From NCBI GenBank assembly GCA_977006965.1, contig OZ345362.1:930001-994000 (forward strand): a stretch of 64,000 nt of DNA, in the 5' to 3' direction. Numbering within the stretch: position 1 is the stretch's first letter; every line of letters starts with the position of its first letter. Below the pieces are notes generated by a model. The model saw only the letters and a list, made by a program, of their open reading frames with translations. It ran no database searches and had not been told where the DNA came from. Position numbers and translations under genes: made by a program. This stretch comes from Phymatolithon calcareum (taxonomy: Eukaryota; Rhodophyta; Florideophyceae; Hapalidiales). This document shows, one piece after another, positions 45,731 through 55,562 of the stretch.

Positions 45731-46930
45731 AGAAGAAGAAGAAGTGTAAGTTTTTCATTTAAAAGTTACCAACGCATCTGCAGACGCTTGGGGCAACTTT
45801 GCGAAGTCCATTGGGCCACAAACAGGGTCTATCGTTCTTATATGTTAGCGTAGTCGATTTCGACACGATCTGGCGGGAATACCAAAACCTACCTCTGGCT
45901 TAGAGCCTCGAGGGGGAAAAATATTGCATTGTCTTAAGTCGCAGGTTTCAGGTTTCGAGAGCAGCCTTAGCCACCTGATACATAGCAAGGATTTCGTCGA
46001 GTGCCCTCCTTATAAAAGCACTTTCTTCATATGATAGCTTGTCTTTTGATAGGCCTGACTTGAGATCTTCGATAGCATCCTTTCCAGTTTGTCCAGTTAG
46101 GTCTATGAGCTCGGAGGTGCTCATAGGCGGGAACATTCCAAATGCCCATTTAATGGCCAGGGTCCTGTACCTCCTTGACTTGAAGCACAAGTGTGGTGGC
46201 AGTGTGGTCTTGATACTCGGGATGGGGCGTTTTTTGCCTTTTTCCACTTTCGTGGCAGCTTCCAGGATCTTTTGTCTTTGGTATTGCTTGATGTTTGTGC
46301 GAGGCGTAGTTTCATACGCCGCTCTGAAGAGGTGAGGGTTTACTTTGGCGTGGGTTAAGTCCAGATATGCGTTTTCAATCTCCTTCGGGTGTTGCACCTG
46401 TGTCGATTTTGACTCAAGATTTTCCGCGTGCCTCATTAGTCTTCGCACAAACAATCTTGCAAGTATGTCCCTTCTGTCCTTCGGCTTCACAATACGGCAC
46501 ATCGCTCTTCTTCTTTCCGCACTCCTTCTGCCCGGTTTCCCAAATATTTGGCCGAAGAACATCGTCTCCACCTTCTTGATCTCAAGATCTACTTTGGGTG
46601 TCCATGGTGCCAGATGTGCTGCATACTCCCACCTCGACTGCACAAGAGACTTGTACAACCTGATTGATCTCGACGAGTGCACTCCGTTCGTGAAGACCCC
46701 AAGGCGCCTCAGCGTTCCAAGAACATTTTTGGAGTTGTTGATTCTTTCGACAAGTTTGGAATCTGATATCCCTTCCTCGGTTATCGTAACACCAAGGTAT
46801 TTCACTTCCCGTTGTTTCGTCAGCTTCCTTTCCGACAGTTGGAATTGCAGTCGTGCCATGGCCCTTGTCCATAGTATGGCACTTTTTGTCGTATTCCACT
46901 TCATTTCATTCTTTTCTGCCCATTTCGACG
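45731..46930 (-). mobile_element. LINE-C insertion in LINE-A, left arm
   Basis: A 17-bp duplication (CGAATAAGAGGAGGAGA) flanks it at 45714-45730 and 46931-46947. The minus-strand frame starts after the catalytic centre (KWAEKNEMKWNTTKS), continues REVKYLGVTITEEGISDSKL, SRWEYAAHLAPWTPK and FGKPGRRSAERRRAMCRI, and ends YQVAKAALET at 45948. It is a 5'-truncated copy of a third LINE family with about 330 codons left and no stop inside. Confidence 0.85.
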
Positions 46931-47993
46931 CGAATAAGAGGAGGAGAGAGGAAACAATTAAGGTATGGGAAAATGAAGAAGAAGGCAGATCAATGAAGAT
47001 TCCTACTGAGGGCAAGCTACCAAGGATCCTTTACATAGGAGAAAGAACAACACGTTTAAGGTGCCTAAGGTTGACATTTAACCGAGCACCCCTTTGGAGA
47101 AAATCAGTATTGGGTGCCTACTGTGGGATTACCGCGGTGATCGAACTAGTCGCCTTATAGCGCACTCTAGCGTCGTCGCAGATGAGTACAGAAATTGAGT
47201 TTGAGTGCAAGAGACTCACAGGAGCTCTTGTTGGGAGAGAATTACGAATCAAGAACGTTTTGAGTAGCCAGAGAACTTTAGCTTAGAGATTATCGCAAGA
47301 GCTGCCCCGTTACTCCAAGATGAGGCTTTGGGAGCTCTCAAAATAAAATCGTCAAATATCCCCGGTTCTACACAGTCCCTAATTCTTCGCCTTTTCAAAC
47401 GTGATGATTAGGTAGATCATCACACGGAATGCATAGAGCACACCGCCACGGACATCGTCGACAAAGTTCTCATCCGGTTTATCTCGGCAGCAATTACGGC
47501 AAATCTGACAGGCGCCGCAGTCTCAAAGTTGAGCGGAACGTTGCGAAATAGACCATTTCGTCAAGATGTTTCCGGTTGTCACCGAGTAGGTTGAGCGTGA
47601 CAGATCCCTGGTGATCACTTTCTTTCGTACAGCCAAATTTTCCACCTCAATGGTATCGCATTACCATGAGTTCTTCGATGATGTGGTTGAAAGCAACGAT
47701 TTCTAATGCGGCTATATACAAACGGAATTCACAGCAGATCAAACAAGAATTGATTCCAGAATGAAGAAATAATTCTTGTGTTGATGAGCTTATCAAACCG
47801 TGGGTGTCGAATTTGAAATTGAACTGGCAAGACGTGCCCAATCACTCCCAAGCATCACCATGAAATGGAAAGCTATTCCTTTTATTGGCGACAGACGAGA
47901 GCTGTAGAAGTAGTAAAATGCGGATGCCTATCCTACATTAGAAGAAGAGAGGTGTTCTTGCGCGTGCCATATGCAGTTACACGACGGCGAGCC

Positions 47994-49097
47994 TTAGCGA
48001 CGGTCGGTAGACTTGTCCAGGATCCGATGAGTGGAGGACGAAAACCTGTCTCGCACATACCCATTCACGAACTCTTTTTCCCGAATTCGAGAGTCATTGT
48101 CTTCATCCAGCTTAATAAACTCATCCCAAGCGAGATCGGAATGAAATCCAATGGGCACGTGGAGGCAACGGAGTGCATTTTGAAACTGTGTAAATGTCAT
48201 ATATCCGGTGTTTGCACTATCAGTGCGTATGAACACAAGTCGAGCGTTGCTTTCAGAAGCCAGGTCGTTAGCAAAAGACGAAGGTCCAACCGAACAATTG
48301 TACAGCTCCTCTGGTGCAATGTCTTCAGTGCTTTGGGAACGATGAAAGATCGGTGTATCCGAGTTCAAAACACGCAAATGAGATTGAGATGCAGTATTTG
48401 GATAGTCTACCGGGAAACGACTAGCAGACGAAGATTCCTCGTAGACAGGTGAAGGAGATTGCAGAGGCATCGAATCATGGTGACTCGGATCATTCACCAG
48501 AGAACGTCCAGCTTCCTGAACCTCCGAAGGAAAAGACAGCACAGTTGGGATGAAGATAATGCCAACGGTTGGATGTTGGTACGGCGAGTATAGCACTTGA
48601 GCAGAGTGCAGAAATGCGTTCGGGAGGTGTGGCATTCTCTCTCCATCTGGTTGTATGGGGTACTGATGGCCCTCGTTTGTCAGCATTGCCGGCACTACAG
48701 CCGAATTCGGGCGCATGGGGTGGAATCCATGTTGCAGGTACACATTCGAAACTGTTTGACCAGAACCGAGATTGGGATCGCAAGCATGCATTTCAATGCT
48801 TCGGGCTGTTGGTTGCACCTGTGGCATGCCAAAAGACTGCTGCGTGGACAGCAGTTGCTCTGTGACATACTCGGATGCGGCTATGTCTTGCGCTCCGGAG
48901 TATGGTGACGATGAAACCCACTCTTGTGCCAATGGCGGAGATTGGACTGCGTGAGTTTCTGGTTGATGGGTAGAGTGACTTGGAGTGGTCTGCGCTAGCT
49001 CGGGTGAACACAGAAAGCTCTCATCCGTAGGCACCATATCTGGAGGCACAGGTGCGGTTGCTGAACCTGGTGAAGCAGGAACCTGAAATTGAGACAT
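47994..49097 (-). CDS. EF-hand protein with long disordered N-terminus, left copy
   Basis: A 367-residue protein starting at the ATG at 49097. Residues 1-270 are rich in Pro, Ser, Gln and His with no domain. The C-terminus has a pair of EF-hands. The first loop is DSANTGYMTFTQ, with weak ligands and Gln at position 12. The second, DEDNDSRIREKE, has Asp at 1, 3 and 5, Ile at 8 and Glu at 12, so it should bind calcium. No signal peptide is seen. A TATA box lies 36-43 bases upstream and an AATAAA signal is present 100 bases past the stop (complement at 47881-47886). A second, identical copy diverges from it at 49466. I recognise no named family; a calcium-responsive regulator or adaptor is inference. 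Confidence 0.75.
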   Translation of the reverse strand: MSQFQVPASPGSATAPVPPDMVPTDESFLCSPELAQTTPSHSTHQPETHAVQSPPLAQEWVSSSPYSGAQDIAASEYVTEQLLSTQQSFGMPQVQPTARSIEMHACDPNLGSGQTVSNVYLQHGFHPMRPNSAVVPAMLTNEGHQYPIQPDGERMPHLPNAFLHSAQVLYSPYQHPTVGIIFIPTVLSFPSEVQEAGRSLVNDPSHHDSMPLQSPSPVYEESSSASRFPVDYPNTASQSHLRVLNSDTPIFHRSQSTEDIAPEELYNCSVGPSSFANDLASESNARLVFIRTDSANTGYMTFTQFQNALRCLHVPIGFHSDLAWDEFIKLDEDNDSRIREKEFVNGYVRDRFSSSTHRILDKSTDRR

Positions 49098-49132
49098 GAT
49101 GAGGCTGTTGATCGTTTCGTTCTTATGCTAGG

Positions 49133-49140
49133 TATTTATA
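49133..49140 (-). promoter_or_regulatory. TATA box of the left EF-hand gene
   Basis: TATAAATA on the minus strand, 36 bases before the ATG at 49097. The surrounding 70 bases are identical to the right copy, so both genes keep the same core promoter. Confidence 0.6.
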
Positions 49141-49169
49141 CTGAAATCAATGCGAAGATAACCATGTTG

Positions 49170-49393
49170 TCGACAATTCTGCGTAAGAGTCCGGCACCGT
49201 GTCATCGTGCAGAATCATCTAATAATCACGATGACACGGTGCATTTTTGAATATATATTTGAAACGTGAACCCGTAAATAGTTCAGGCGGATTAAACTAT
49301 TCCTCGTTGGCGGTCTACACTTTCATATTTCTCTCGGCTCGCAGCCAATAGCTGAGCCGAGTATAGATCTGCTCAGCTATTGGCTGCGCAGAT
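49170..49393. other. Non-palindromic centre of the inverted duplication, with two hairpins
   Basis: This 224-bp segment separates the two arms. It contains a perfect 16-base-stem hairpin (GCACCGTGTCATCGTG at 49194-49209 with its complement at 49227-49242, 17-base loop). A perfect 17-base-stem hairpin follows (GCAGCCAATAGCTGAGC at 49341-49357, complement 49371-49387, 13-base loop). It is also the shared upstream region of the two divergent EF-hand genes. Confidence 0.85.
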
Positions 49394-49422
49394 CAACATG
49401 GTTATCTTCGCATTGATTTCAG

Positions 49423-49430
49423 TATAAATA
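49423..49430 (+). promoter_or_regulatory. TATA box of the right EF-hand gene
   Basis: TATAAATA, 36 bases before the ATG at 49466; mirror image of 49133-49140. Confidence 0.6.
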
Positions 49431-49465
49431 CCTAGCATAAGAACGAAACGATCAACAGCCTCATC

Positions 49466-50569
49466 ATGTCTCAATTTCAGGTTCCTGCTTCACCAGGTTC
49501 AGCAACCGCACCTGTGCCTCCAGATATGGTGCCTACGGATGAGAGCTTTCTGTGTTCACCCGAGCTAGCGCAGACCACTCCAAGTCACTCTACCCATCAA
49601 CCAGAAACTCACGCAGTCCAATCTCCGCCATTGGCACAAGAGTGGGTTTCATCGTCACCATACTCCGGAGCGCAAGACATAGCCGCATCCGAGTATGTCA
49701 CAGAGCAACTGCTGTCCACGCAGCAGTCTTTTGGCATGCCACAGGTGCAACCAACAGCCCGAAGCATTGAAATGCATGCTTGCGATCCCAATCTCGGTTC
49801 TGGTCAAACAGTTTCGAATGTGTACCTGCAACATGGATTCCACCCCATGCGCCCGAATTCGGCTGTAGTGCCGGCAATGCTGACAAACGAGGGCCATCAG
49901 TACCCCATACAACCAGATGGAGAGAGAATGCCACACCTCCCGAACGCATTTCTGCACTCTGCTCAAGTGCTATACTCGCCGTACCAACATCCAACCGTTG
50001 GCATTATCTTCATCCCAACTGTGCTGTCTTTTCCTTCGGAGGTTCAGGAAGCTGGACGTTCTCTGGTGAATGATCCGAGTCACCATGATTCGATGCCTCT
50101 GCAATCTCCTTCACCTGTCTACGAGGAATCTTCGTCTGCTAGTCGTTTCCCGGTAGACTATCCAAATACTGCATCTCAATCTCATTTGCGTGTTTTGAAC
50201 TCGGATACACCGATCTTTCATCGTTCCCAAAGCACTGAAGACATTGCACCAGAGGAGCTGTACAATTGTTCGGTTGGACCTTCGTCTTTTGCTAACGACC
50301 TGGCTTCTGAAAGCAACGCTCGACTTGTGTTCATACGCACTGATAGTGCAAACACCGGATATATGACATTTACACAGTTTCAAAATGCACTCCGTTGCCT
50401 CCACGTGCCCATTGGATTTCATTCCGATCTCGCTTGGGATGAGTTTATTAAGCTGGATGAAGACAATGACTCTCGAATTCGGGAAAAAGAGTTCGTGAAT
50501 GGGTATGTGCGAGACAGGTTTTCGTCCTCCACTCATCGGATCCTGGACAAGTCTACCGACCGTCGCTAA
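49466..50569 (+). CDS. EF-hand protein with long disordered N-terminus, right copy
   Basis: Translation is identical to the left copy over all 367 residues, and the opposite-strand frames are identical too, so the DNA matches throughout the gene. The EF-hand pair is at about residues 290-345. AATAAA lies at 50677-50682, 108 bases past the stop. The two genes are head to head with start codons 368 bp apart. Because both copies keep promoter, frame and polyadenylation signal, both could be expressed, doubling the dose. Confidence 0.75.
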   Translation: MSQFQVPASPGSATAPVPPDMVPTDESFLCSPELAQTTPSHSTHQPETHAVQSPPLAQEWVSSSPYSGAQDIAASEYVTEQLLSTQQSFGMPQVQPTARSIEMHACDPNLGSGQTVSNVYLQHGFHPMRPNSAVVPAMLTNEGHQYPIQPDGERMPHLPNAFLHSAQVLYSPYQHPTVGIIFIPTVLSFPSEVQEAGRSLVNDPSHHDSMPLQSPSPVYEESSSASRFPVDYPNTASQSHLRVLNSDTPIFHRSQSTEDIAPEELYNCSVGPSSFANDLASESNARLVFIRTDSANTGYMTFTQFQNALRCLHVPIGFHSDLAWDEFIKLDEDNDSRIREKEFVNGYVRDRFSSSTHRILDKSTDRR

Positions 50570-51199
50570 GGCTCGCCGTCGTGTAACTGCATATGGCACG
50601 CGCAAGAACACCTCTCTTCTTCTAATGTAGGATAGGCATCCGCATTTTACTACTTCTACAGCTCTCGTCTGTCGCCAATAAAAGGAATAGCTTTCCATTT
50701 CATGGTGATGCTTGGGAGTGATTGGGCACGTCTTGCCAGTTCAATTTCAAATTCGACACCCACGGTTTGATAAGCTCATCAACACAAGAATTATTTCTTC
50801 ATTCTGGAATCAATTCTTGTTTGATCTGCTGTGAATTCCGTTTGTATATAGCCGCATTAGAAATCGTTGCTTTCAACCACATCATCGAAGAACTCATGGT
50901 AATGCGATACCATTGAGGTGGAAAATTTGGCTGTACGAAAGAAAGTGATCACCAGGGATCTGTCACGCTCAACCTACTCGGTGACAACCGGAAACATCTT
51001 GACGAAATGGTCTATTTCGCAACGTTCCGCTCAACTTTGAGACTGCGGCGCCTGTCAGATTTGCCGTAATTGCTGCCGAGATAAACCGGATGAGAACTTT
51101 GTCGACGATGTCCGTGGCGGTGTGCTCTATGCATTCCGTGTGATGATCTACCTAATCATCACGTTTGAAAAGGCGAAGAATTAGGGACTGTGTAGAACC

Positions 51200-53244
51200 G
51201 GGGATATTTGACGATTTTATTTTGAGAGCTCCCAAAGCCTCATCTTGGAGTAACGGGGCAGCTCTTGCGATAATCTCTAAGCTAAAGTTCTCTGGCTACT
51301 CAAAACGTTCTTGATTCGTAATTCTCTCCCAACAAGAGCTCCTGTGAGTCTCTTGCACTCAAACTCAATTTCTGTACTCATCTGCGACGACGCTAGAGTG
51401 CGCTATAAGGCGACTAGTTCGATCACCGCGGTAATCCCACAGTAGGCACCCAATACTGATTTTCTCCAAAGGGGTGCTCGGTTAAATGTCAACCTTAGGC
51501 ACCTTAAACGTGTTGTTCTTTCTCCTATGTAAAGGATCCTTGGTAGCTTGCCCTCAGTAGGAATCTTCATTGATCTGCCTTCTTCTTCATTTTCCCATAC
51601 CTTAATTGTTTCCTCTCTCCTCCTCTTATTCGCGTCGAAATGGGCAGAAAAGAATGAAATGAAGTGGAATACGACAAAAAGTGCCATACTATGGACAAGG
51701 GCCATGGCACGACTGCAATTCCAACTGTCGGAAAGGAAGCTGACGAAACAACGGGAAGTGAAATACCTTGGTGTTACGATAACCGAGGAAGGGATATCAG
51801 ATTCCAAACTTGTCGAAAGAATCAACAACTCCAAAAATGTTCTTGGAACGCTGAGGCGCCTTGGGGTCTTCACGAACGGAGTGCACTCGTCGAGATCAAT
51901 CAGGTTGTACAAGTCTCTTGTGCAGTCGAGGTGGGAGTATGCAGCACATCTGGCACCATGGACACCCAAAGTAGATCTTGAGATCAAGAAGGTGGAGTCG
52001 ATGTTCTTCGGCCAAATATTTGGGAAACCGGGCAGAAGGAGTGCGGAAAGAAGAAGAGCGATGTGCCGTATTGTGAAGCCGAAGGACAGAAGGGACATAC
52101 TTGCAAGATTGTTTGTGCGAAGACTAATGAGGCACGCGGAAAATCTTGAGTCAAAATCGACACAGGTGCAACACCCGAAGGAGATTGAAAACGCATATCT
52201 GGACTTAACCCACGCCAAAGTAAACCCTCACCTCTTCAGAGCGGCGTATGAAACTACGCCTCGCACAAACATCAAGCAATACCAAAGACAAAAGATCCTG
52301 GAAGCTGCCACGAAAGTGGAAAAAGGCAAAAAACGCCCCATCCCGAGTATCAAGACCACACTGCCACCACACTTGTGCTTCAAGTCAAGGAGGTACAGGA
52401 CCCTGGCCATTAAATGGGCATTTGGAATGTTCCCGCCTATGAGCACCTCCGAGCTCATAGACCTAACTGGACAAACTGGAAAGGATGCTATCGAAGATCT
52501 CAAGTCAGGCCTATCAAAAGACAAGCTATCATATGAAGAAAGTGCTTTTATAAGGAGGGCACTCGACGAAATCCTTGCTATGTATCAGGTGGCTAAGGTT
52601 GCTCTCGAAACCTGAAACCTGCGACTTAAGACAATGCAATATTTTTCCCCCTCGAGGCTCTAAGCCAGAGGTAGGTTTTGGTATTCCCGCCAGATCGTGT
52701 CGAAATCGACTACGCTAACATATAAGAACGATAGACCCTGTTTGTGGCCCAATGGACTTCGCAAAGTTGCCCCAAGCGTCTGCAGATGCGTTGGTAACTT
52801 TTAAATGAAAAACTTACACTTCTTCTTCTTCTCCTCCTCTTATTCGTTACAGATCCCTCCTGGGCTTTCTGAAGGGCTTGCCGCAAGTCTTCATACATCT
52901 TGAGATATTCAATATCCTTCATTGCTTCCTTCATGTCCTCATCTCTTCCAAAGTACTCTTCTGTTTCTTCAAGGCGCTTTTTGTGTTTCACCAGGCTTAA
53001 TGCAAACCTATCTGCTTGATGACGTCTCCTCATCTTTGGTGATCCCAGTCGGCACAGAACTCACATTCGGTCCCGGCGGTGTTCAGTATATTTTCCGAAA
53101 AAAATCTTGTAGAACAAGCCCTCTGCCGACTCGATTGCCGAAGGCAATCGATTTGTCATTGGAGTAACGTGTATCCCATACTCCCATTTCGGGATAATTA
53201 GTGACTTAAAGATCCTGATGCATGTCTCCGGTTTGAATCCTCGA
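51200..53244 (-). mobile_element. LINE-A copy, right arm, interrupted by LINE-C
   Basis: Mirror image of 45316-47363. The frame is on the minus strand (GFKPETCIRIFKSLIIPKWEYGIHVTPM near 53.2 kb down to VIELVAL and stop near 51.4 kb). The 5' half of the element is missing because the arm ends at hAT copy 3. Confidence 0.85.
51633..52830 (+). mobile_element. LINE-C insertion, right arm
   Basis: Mirror copy of 45731-46930. Its 355-codon frame (51548-52615, which includes upstream LINE-A bases) differs from the left one at only two residues (ESMFF for ETMFF and VAKVALET for VAKAALET). Confidence 0.85.
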
Positions 53245-54172
53245 CAGGGGTCGGTTAAAATGAATTGACATTGCCATGAATTGCAATCCTCAATAGAAAT
53301 AGAAGACTGGGTCATTCTGCAGCATTGCAAGTTGCATTGCGCCATCTTTGGCGATTTCAATACCGATTGCTGAAGTGGATGCACTAATTTAGGTACCCTA
53401 ACTACGTACCAGTCGTGCGCCAGCTGACCACGAATCGTCGACATCCCGGCAACAGCACATGTAAGGCATACTTTCATTGATTATACCGTGCTGGCTTTTT
53501 CCTTACAACGTCACTGTCGACTCCACGTGATAACAATGATCTTTCCGAAAGGGACGCAGTGTCAACTCTGAAAGCTAAGTCGATTAACGAAATTGTTACT
53601 CGTGTGGAAGAAGTCATGTCAACGGAGACCCCGTCCATGGTACATCGTCTTGCTAAGCGTCGTAAAACGGGAGGACGGGAGGAAGACTATGTCAACTGTG
53701 ATTTTGTCATGGGTTCGGTTGCAGAGGTAGAGCGCCTCTGGAGTATTGCGAAATACGTTCTAACCGAGAACAGACGGAAGATGACTCCTCAACTGTTCGA
53801 AGCGTTAGTGTTCTTGAAAGATAACAACCGCTTTTGGGACGCGGAGCTGGTATGCAAAGCTATCACCGGGAATCGTTAGGAAAATGCGAACGTGCGTATG
53901 AGAGACAATGAAATTAACGTAGAAATGTCGTATAGTGTCTAATGGGAGTGCTTTGTGTCTTGCAGTTGGGCTTTGTAGTGCCGTGAATGTGTGGCTGTTT
54001 TTTATTCTTTACATCACCATTAAACGATATTCATCGCTCGACATCATTGCAATTAGGATTTCTACAACTACCAGTATTGGAATTCGCATTGCATCGCCGT
54101 GTGAGACGCCCTCCGCATTGGGTATTGTATCTTTTTCTCCAATCGCTTGCAATGGCATTGTTCCGATCCCTG
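53245..54172 (+). mobile_element. hAT-2 copy 3 (928 bp)
   Basis: Ends CAGGGGTCGGTTAAAATG at 53245 and ...CCGATCCCTG at 54172. The left flank is the LINE-A target (ATCCTCGA). The right flank is AGTGGGGA, not the expected partner ATCCACGA. This mismatch is what shows that the outer end was re-used by a later event. It holds the empty site for the LINE-B seen in copy 2. Confidence 0.85.
53559..53879 (+). pseudogene. hAT-2 transposase C-terminal piece
   Basis: The open frame of 106 codons includes VNCDFVMGSVAEVERLWSIAKYVLTENRRKMTPQLFEALVFLKDN, matching the C-terminal dimerisation motif at 25.5-25.65 kb. No catalytic residues remain. The mirror copy is at about 44781-45083. Confidence 0.8.
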
Positions 54173-54180
54173 AGTGGGGA
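54173..54180 (+). repeat. 8-bp target duplication, right copy (AGTGGGGA)
   Basis: Directly follows the hAT-2 end at 54172 and is identical to 40287-40294. Confidence 0.85.
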
Positions 54181-55562
54181 CGGGAGCTCGGTACCGACGG
54201 TGCTTGACCTATTCTGACAACTGGGGACACGTAACGTGTAACATGGTCGAACGTTATAGAAGCTCCCGCTTGTATGCCACGACACCATCAAGTGGTTGGT
54301 GTTCAAGGCTTGGGGATGTCAGTAACAGCAAAGAAGAAGCATTTACCTTCATCCATGATGATGTTCGAGATAGAATTTTTCCGGCTTTGAAAAACATAGT
54401 TTCACATTGCTAAGTGAGCCTGATAGCAATTATATTTTCTTACCCTGAATGTGCCCGCAGTCCGCGCGCATGCCGCAGGCTCCCCTTGGGTCTGGGAAAG
54501 AAGGTCGAGAAGGCTCTCGTGAATCTTGAGTTGCTCGGTTTTGCCAGGTGTGGCTATGTCAAGCCAACACCATGATCAATCTTTGCTGACGTGTGGGACC
54601 CAACCACGCACGCCTTCCAAAATCTTGCTTGGCATAGAATACCGTAGAGTGGAGGATATACCTTGTAGCTCGATAAGGAAAAACGCAAAAATAAGGACAG
54701 AGATCAACAGCATCAAGGCGAGTACGTCTGGAGGAAAATCTGGCCAGAAGTTTGCCTTATTTTTCATCCTGTACAGTATCAGTACGTCAAATGAACGAAC
54801 AAAAACGATCTCTATCTGAGAGTATAATTCAACGGCTTCAGATGGAATGGGAGGTTGTTTTGAGTTTGCCAGTCATTGTCAACCTTGCTGTCTATCTAAA
54901 TTCCTCGCAAATTGTGAGCAGTTACTTTGGAAATCGTCTAGAGGATACCCTTTAAAGGTCTGTAGCTTGCCGACTTGACCCAGAAACTCATGAAATAGCC
55001 AAGATTTGTGCTTCTAGGTCTCGACGGATCTTGGTATTTCAACTTTTAATGGCATAAGCGATCCGCTCAAGACTTCAGCTTTCTGCAGATGCAAAGGAGT
55101 TTCCAAAAACAATATTTTTTACAGCCCTCCGCGAAAAATGCAGTAATCCTCTGCCAGATCTGAAACGGAATTGCACTTCGCAATGACAGCACAGAACACA
55201 CTGCGTCCACAGAGAGCTAATCATGATACAGTATTCTCCGTTGCTCAGAACGAGGGACATGTGTTTCGTGTCTCAATGATGAGCAATGCATCTTCAAAAG
55301 CACCCCCCAGATTGGACTTGAAACGAGGAGTCAGGAAGTACAGTAATATCGGTAGATTGCAAATCAGATGCACGGCAATTTACTGTATGCTCAAATAGGC
55401 GGGCGTACAGTAATTTTGGTCGCAGAAGAGATGACGCACGTACCAGAATAAATAAGCGATAAATAGCCTCCGATTTACTACAAGACCGCCGCCTGTGCTC
55501 TTCATTGCTTCCGTGCACAGCCACAACCTGACTGCTTTTCGTTGTTGAGAAAAGCGCACAAA
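54181..55562. other. Intergenic, no feature seen
   Basis: Host DNA between the macrotransposon and the next gene island. Only short open frames without domains. Confidence 0.4.

Larger units (their letters stand above)
41548..47363 (+). mobile_element. LINE-A copy, interrupted by three insertions
   Basis: The element reads KGKAVGPDGIAVEMLY and LDLSAAYDSVPRDILM (41548-42162), then, after the LTR-like insert, DRGVPQGSPLNPCLYNIFMD and VQLFADNVQL (42621-43067). After the hAT insert it continues RGFKPETCIRIFKSLIIPKWEY (45316-45730), and after the LINE-C insert RREETIKVWENEEEGRSMKIP to VIELVAL and stop (46931-47157). The shared 3' end finishes at about 47363. The second catalytic Asp motif reads FADN, not FADD, and there are stops and frame changes, so it is dead. 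It forms much of the left arm of the inverted duplication. Confidence 0.85.
43068..49169. repeat. Inverted duplication, left arm
   Basis: Coordinates x here match 98563 minus x in the right arm, exactly so from 49169 back to about 45740. After a 3-bp indel the sum is 98560, and after the ~100-bp deletion it is 98660. The arm contains, from the outside in, hAT-2 copy 2 (plus LINE-B), the LINE-A 3' half, LINE-C and the EF-hand gene. The two EF-hand copies are identical at every codon compared, and only a few substitutions separate the LINE-C copies. Confidence 0.95.
40295..54172. mobile_element. hAT macrotransposon, 13.9 kb, carrying an inverted gene pair
   Basis: The block opens with the left end of a hAT-2 copy (CAGGGGTCGGTTAAAATG) and closes with the right end of a different hAT-2 copy (CAGGGATCGGAACAATGCC on the minus strand). 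AGTGGGGA flanks it on both sides. The ends have the correct polarity for one transposase-cut unit. Inside are three hAT-2 copies, fragments of LINE-A, LINE-B and LINE-C, a probable solo LTR, and two identical EF-hand genes in an inverted duplication. No intact transposase is present, so mobilisation must have been in trans. The alternative is recombination into a resident hAT copy (see findings). Confidence 0.75.
49394..54172. repeat. Inverted duplication, right arm
   Basis: Reverse copy of 43068-49169 without the LINE-B insertion. It differs by a 12-bp deletion near 54000, a 3-bp indel in a GAA run, about 100 bp that the left arm lost, and scattered substitutions. It ends exactly at the outer terminus of hAT-2 copy 3. 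Beyond 54172 the sequence no longer matches the LINE-A DNA that continues outside copy 2. Confidence 0.95.

Noticed and set aside
48569-48908. Plus-strand frames opposite the EF-hand gene (and mirror frames at 49655-49994)
   Set aside because: They exist only because the EF-hand gene is conserved on the other strand; no independent signals.
43068-54172. Assembly artefact as the cause of the palindrome
   Set aside because: The arms differ by a retrotransposon with its own target duplication, several indels and substitutions, and the centre is unique; a false mirrored contig would be identical.
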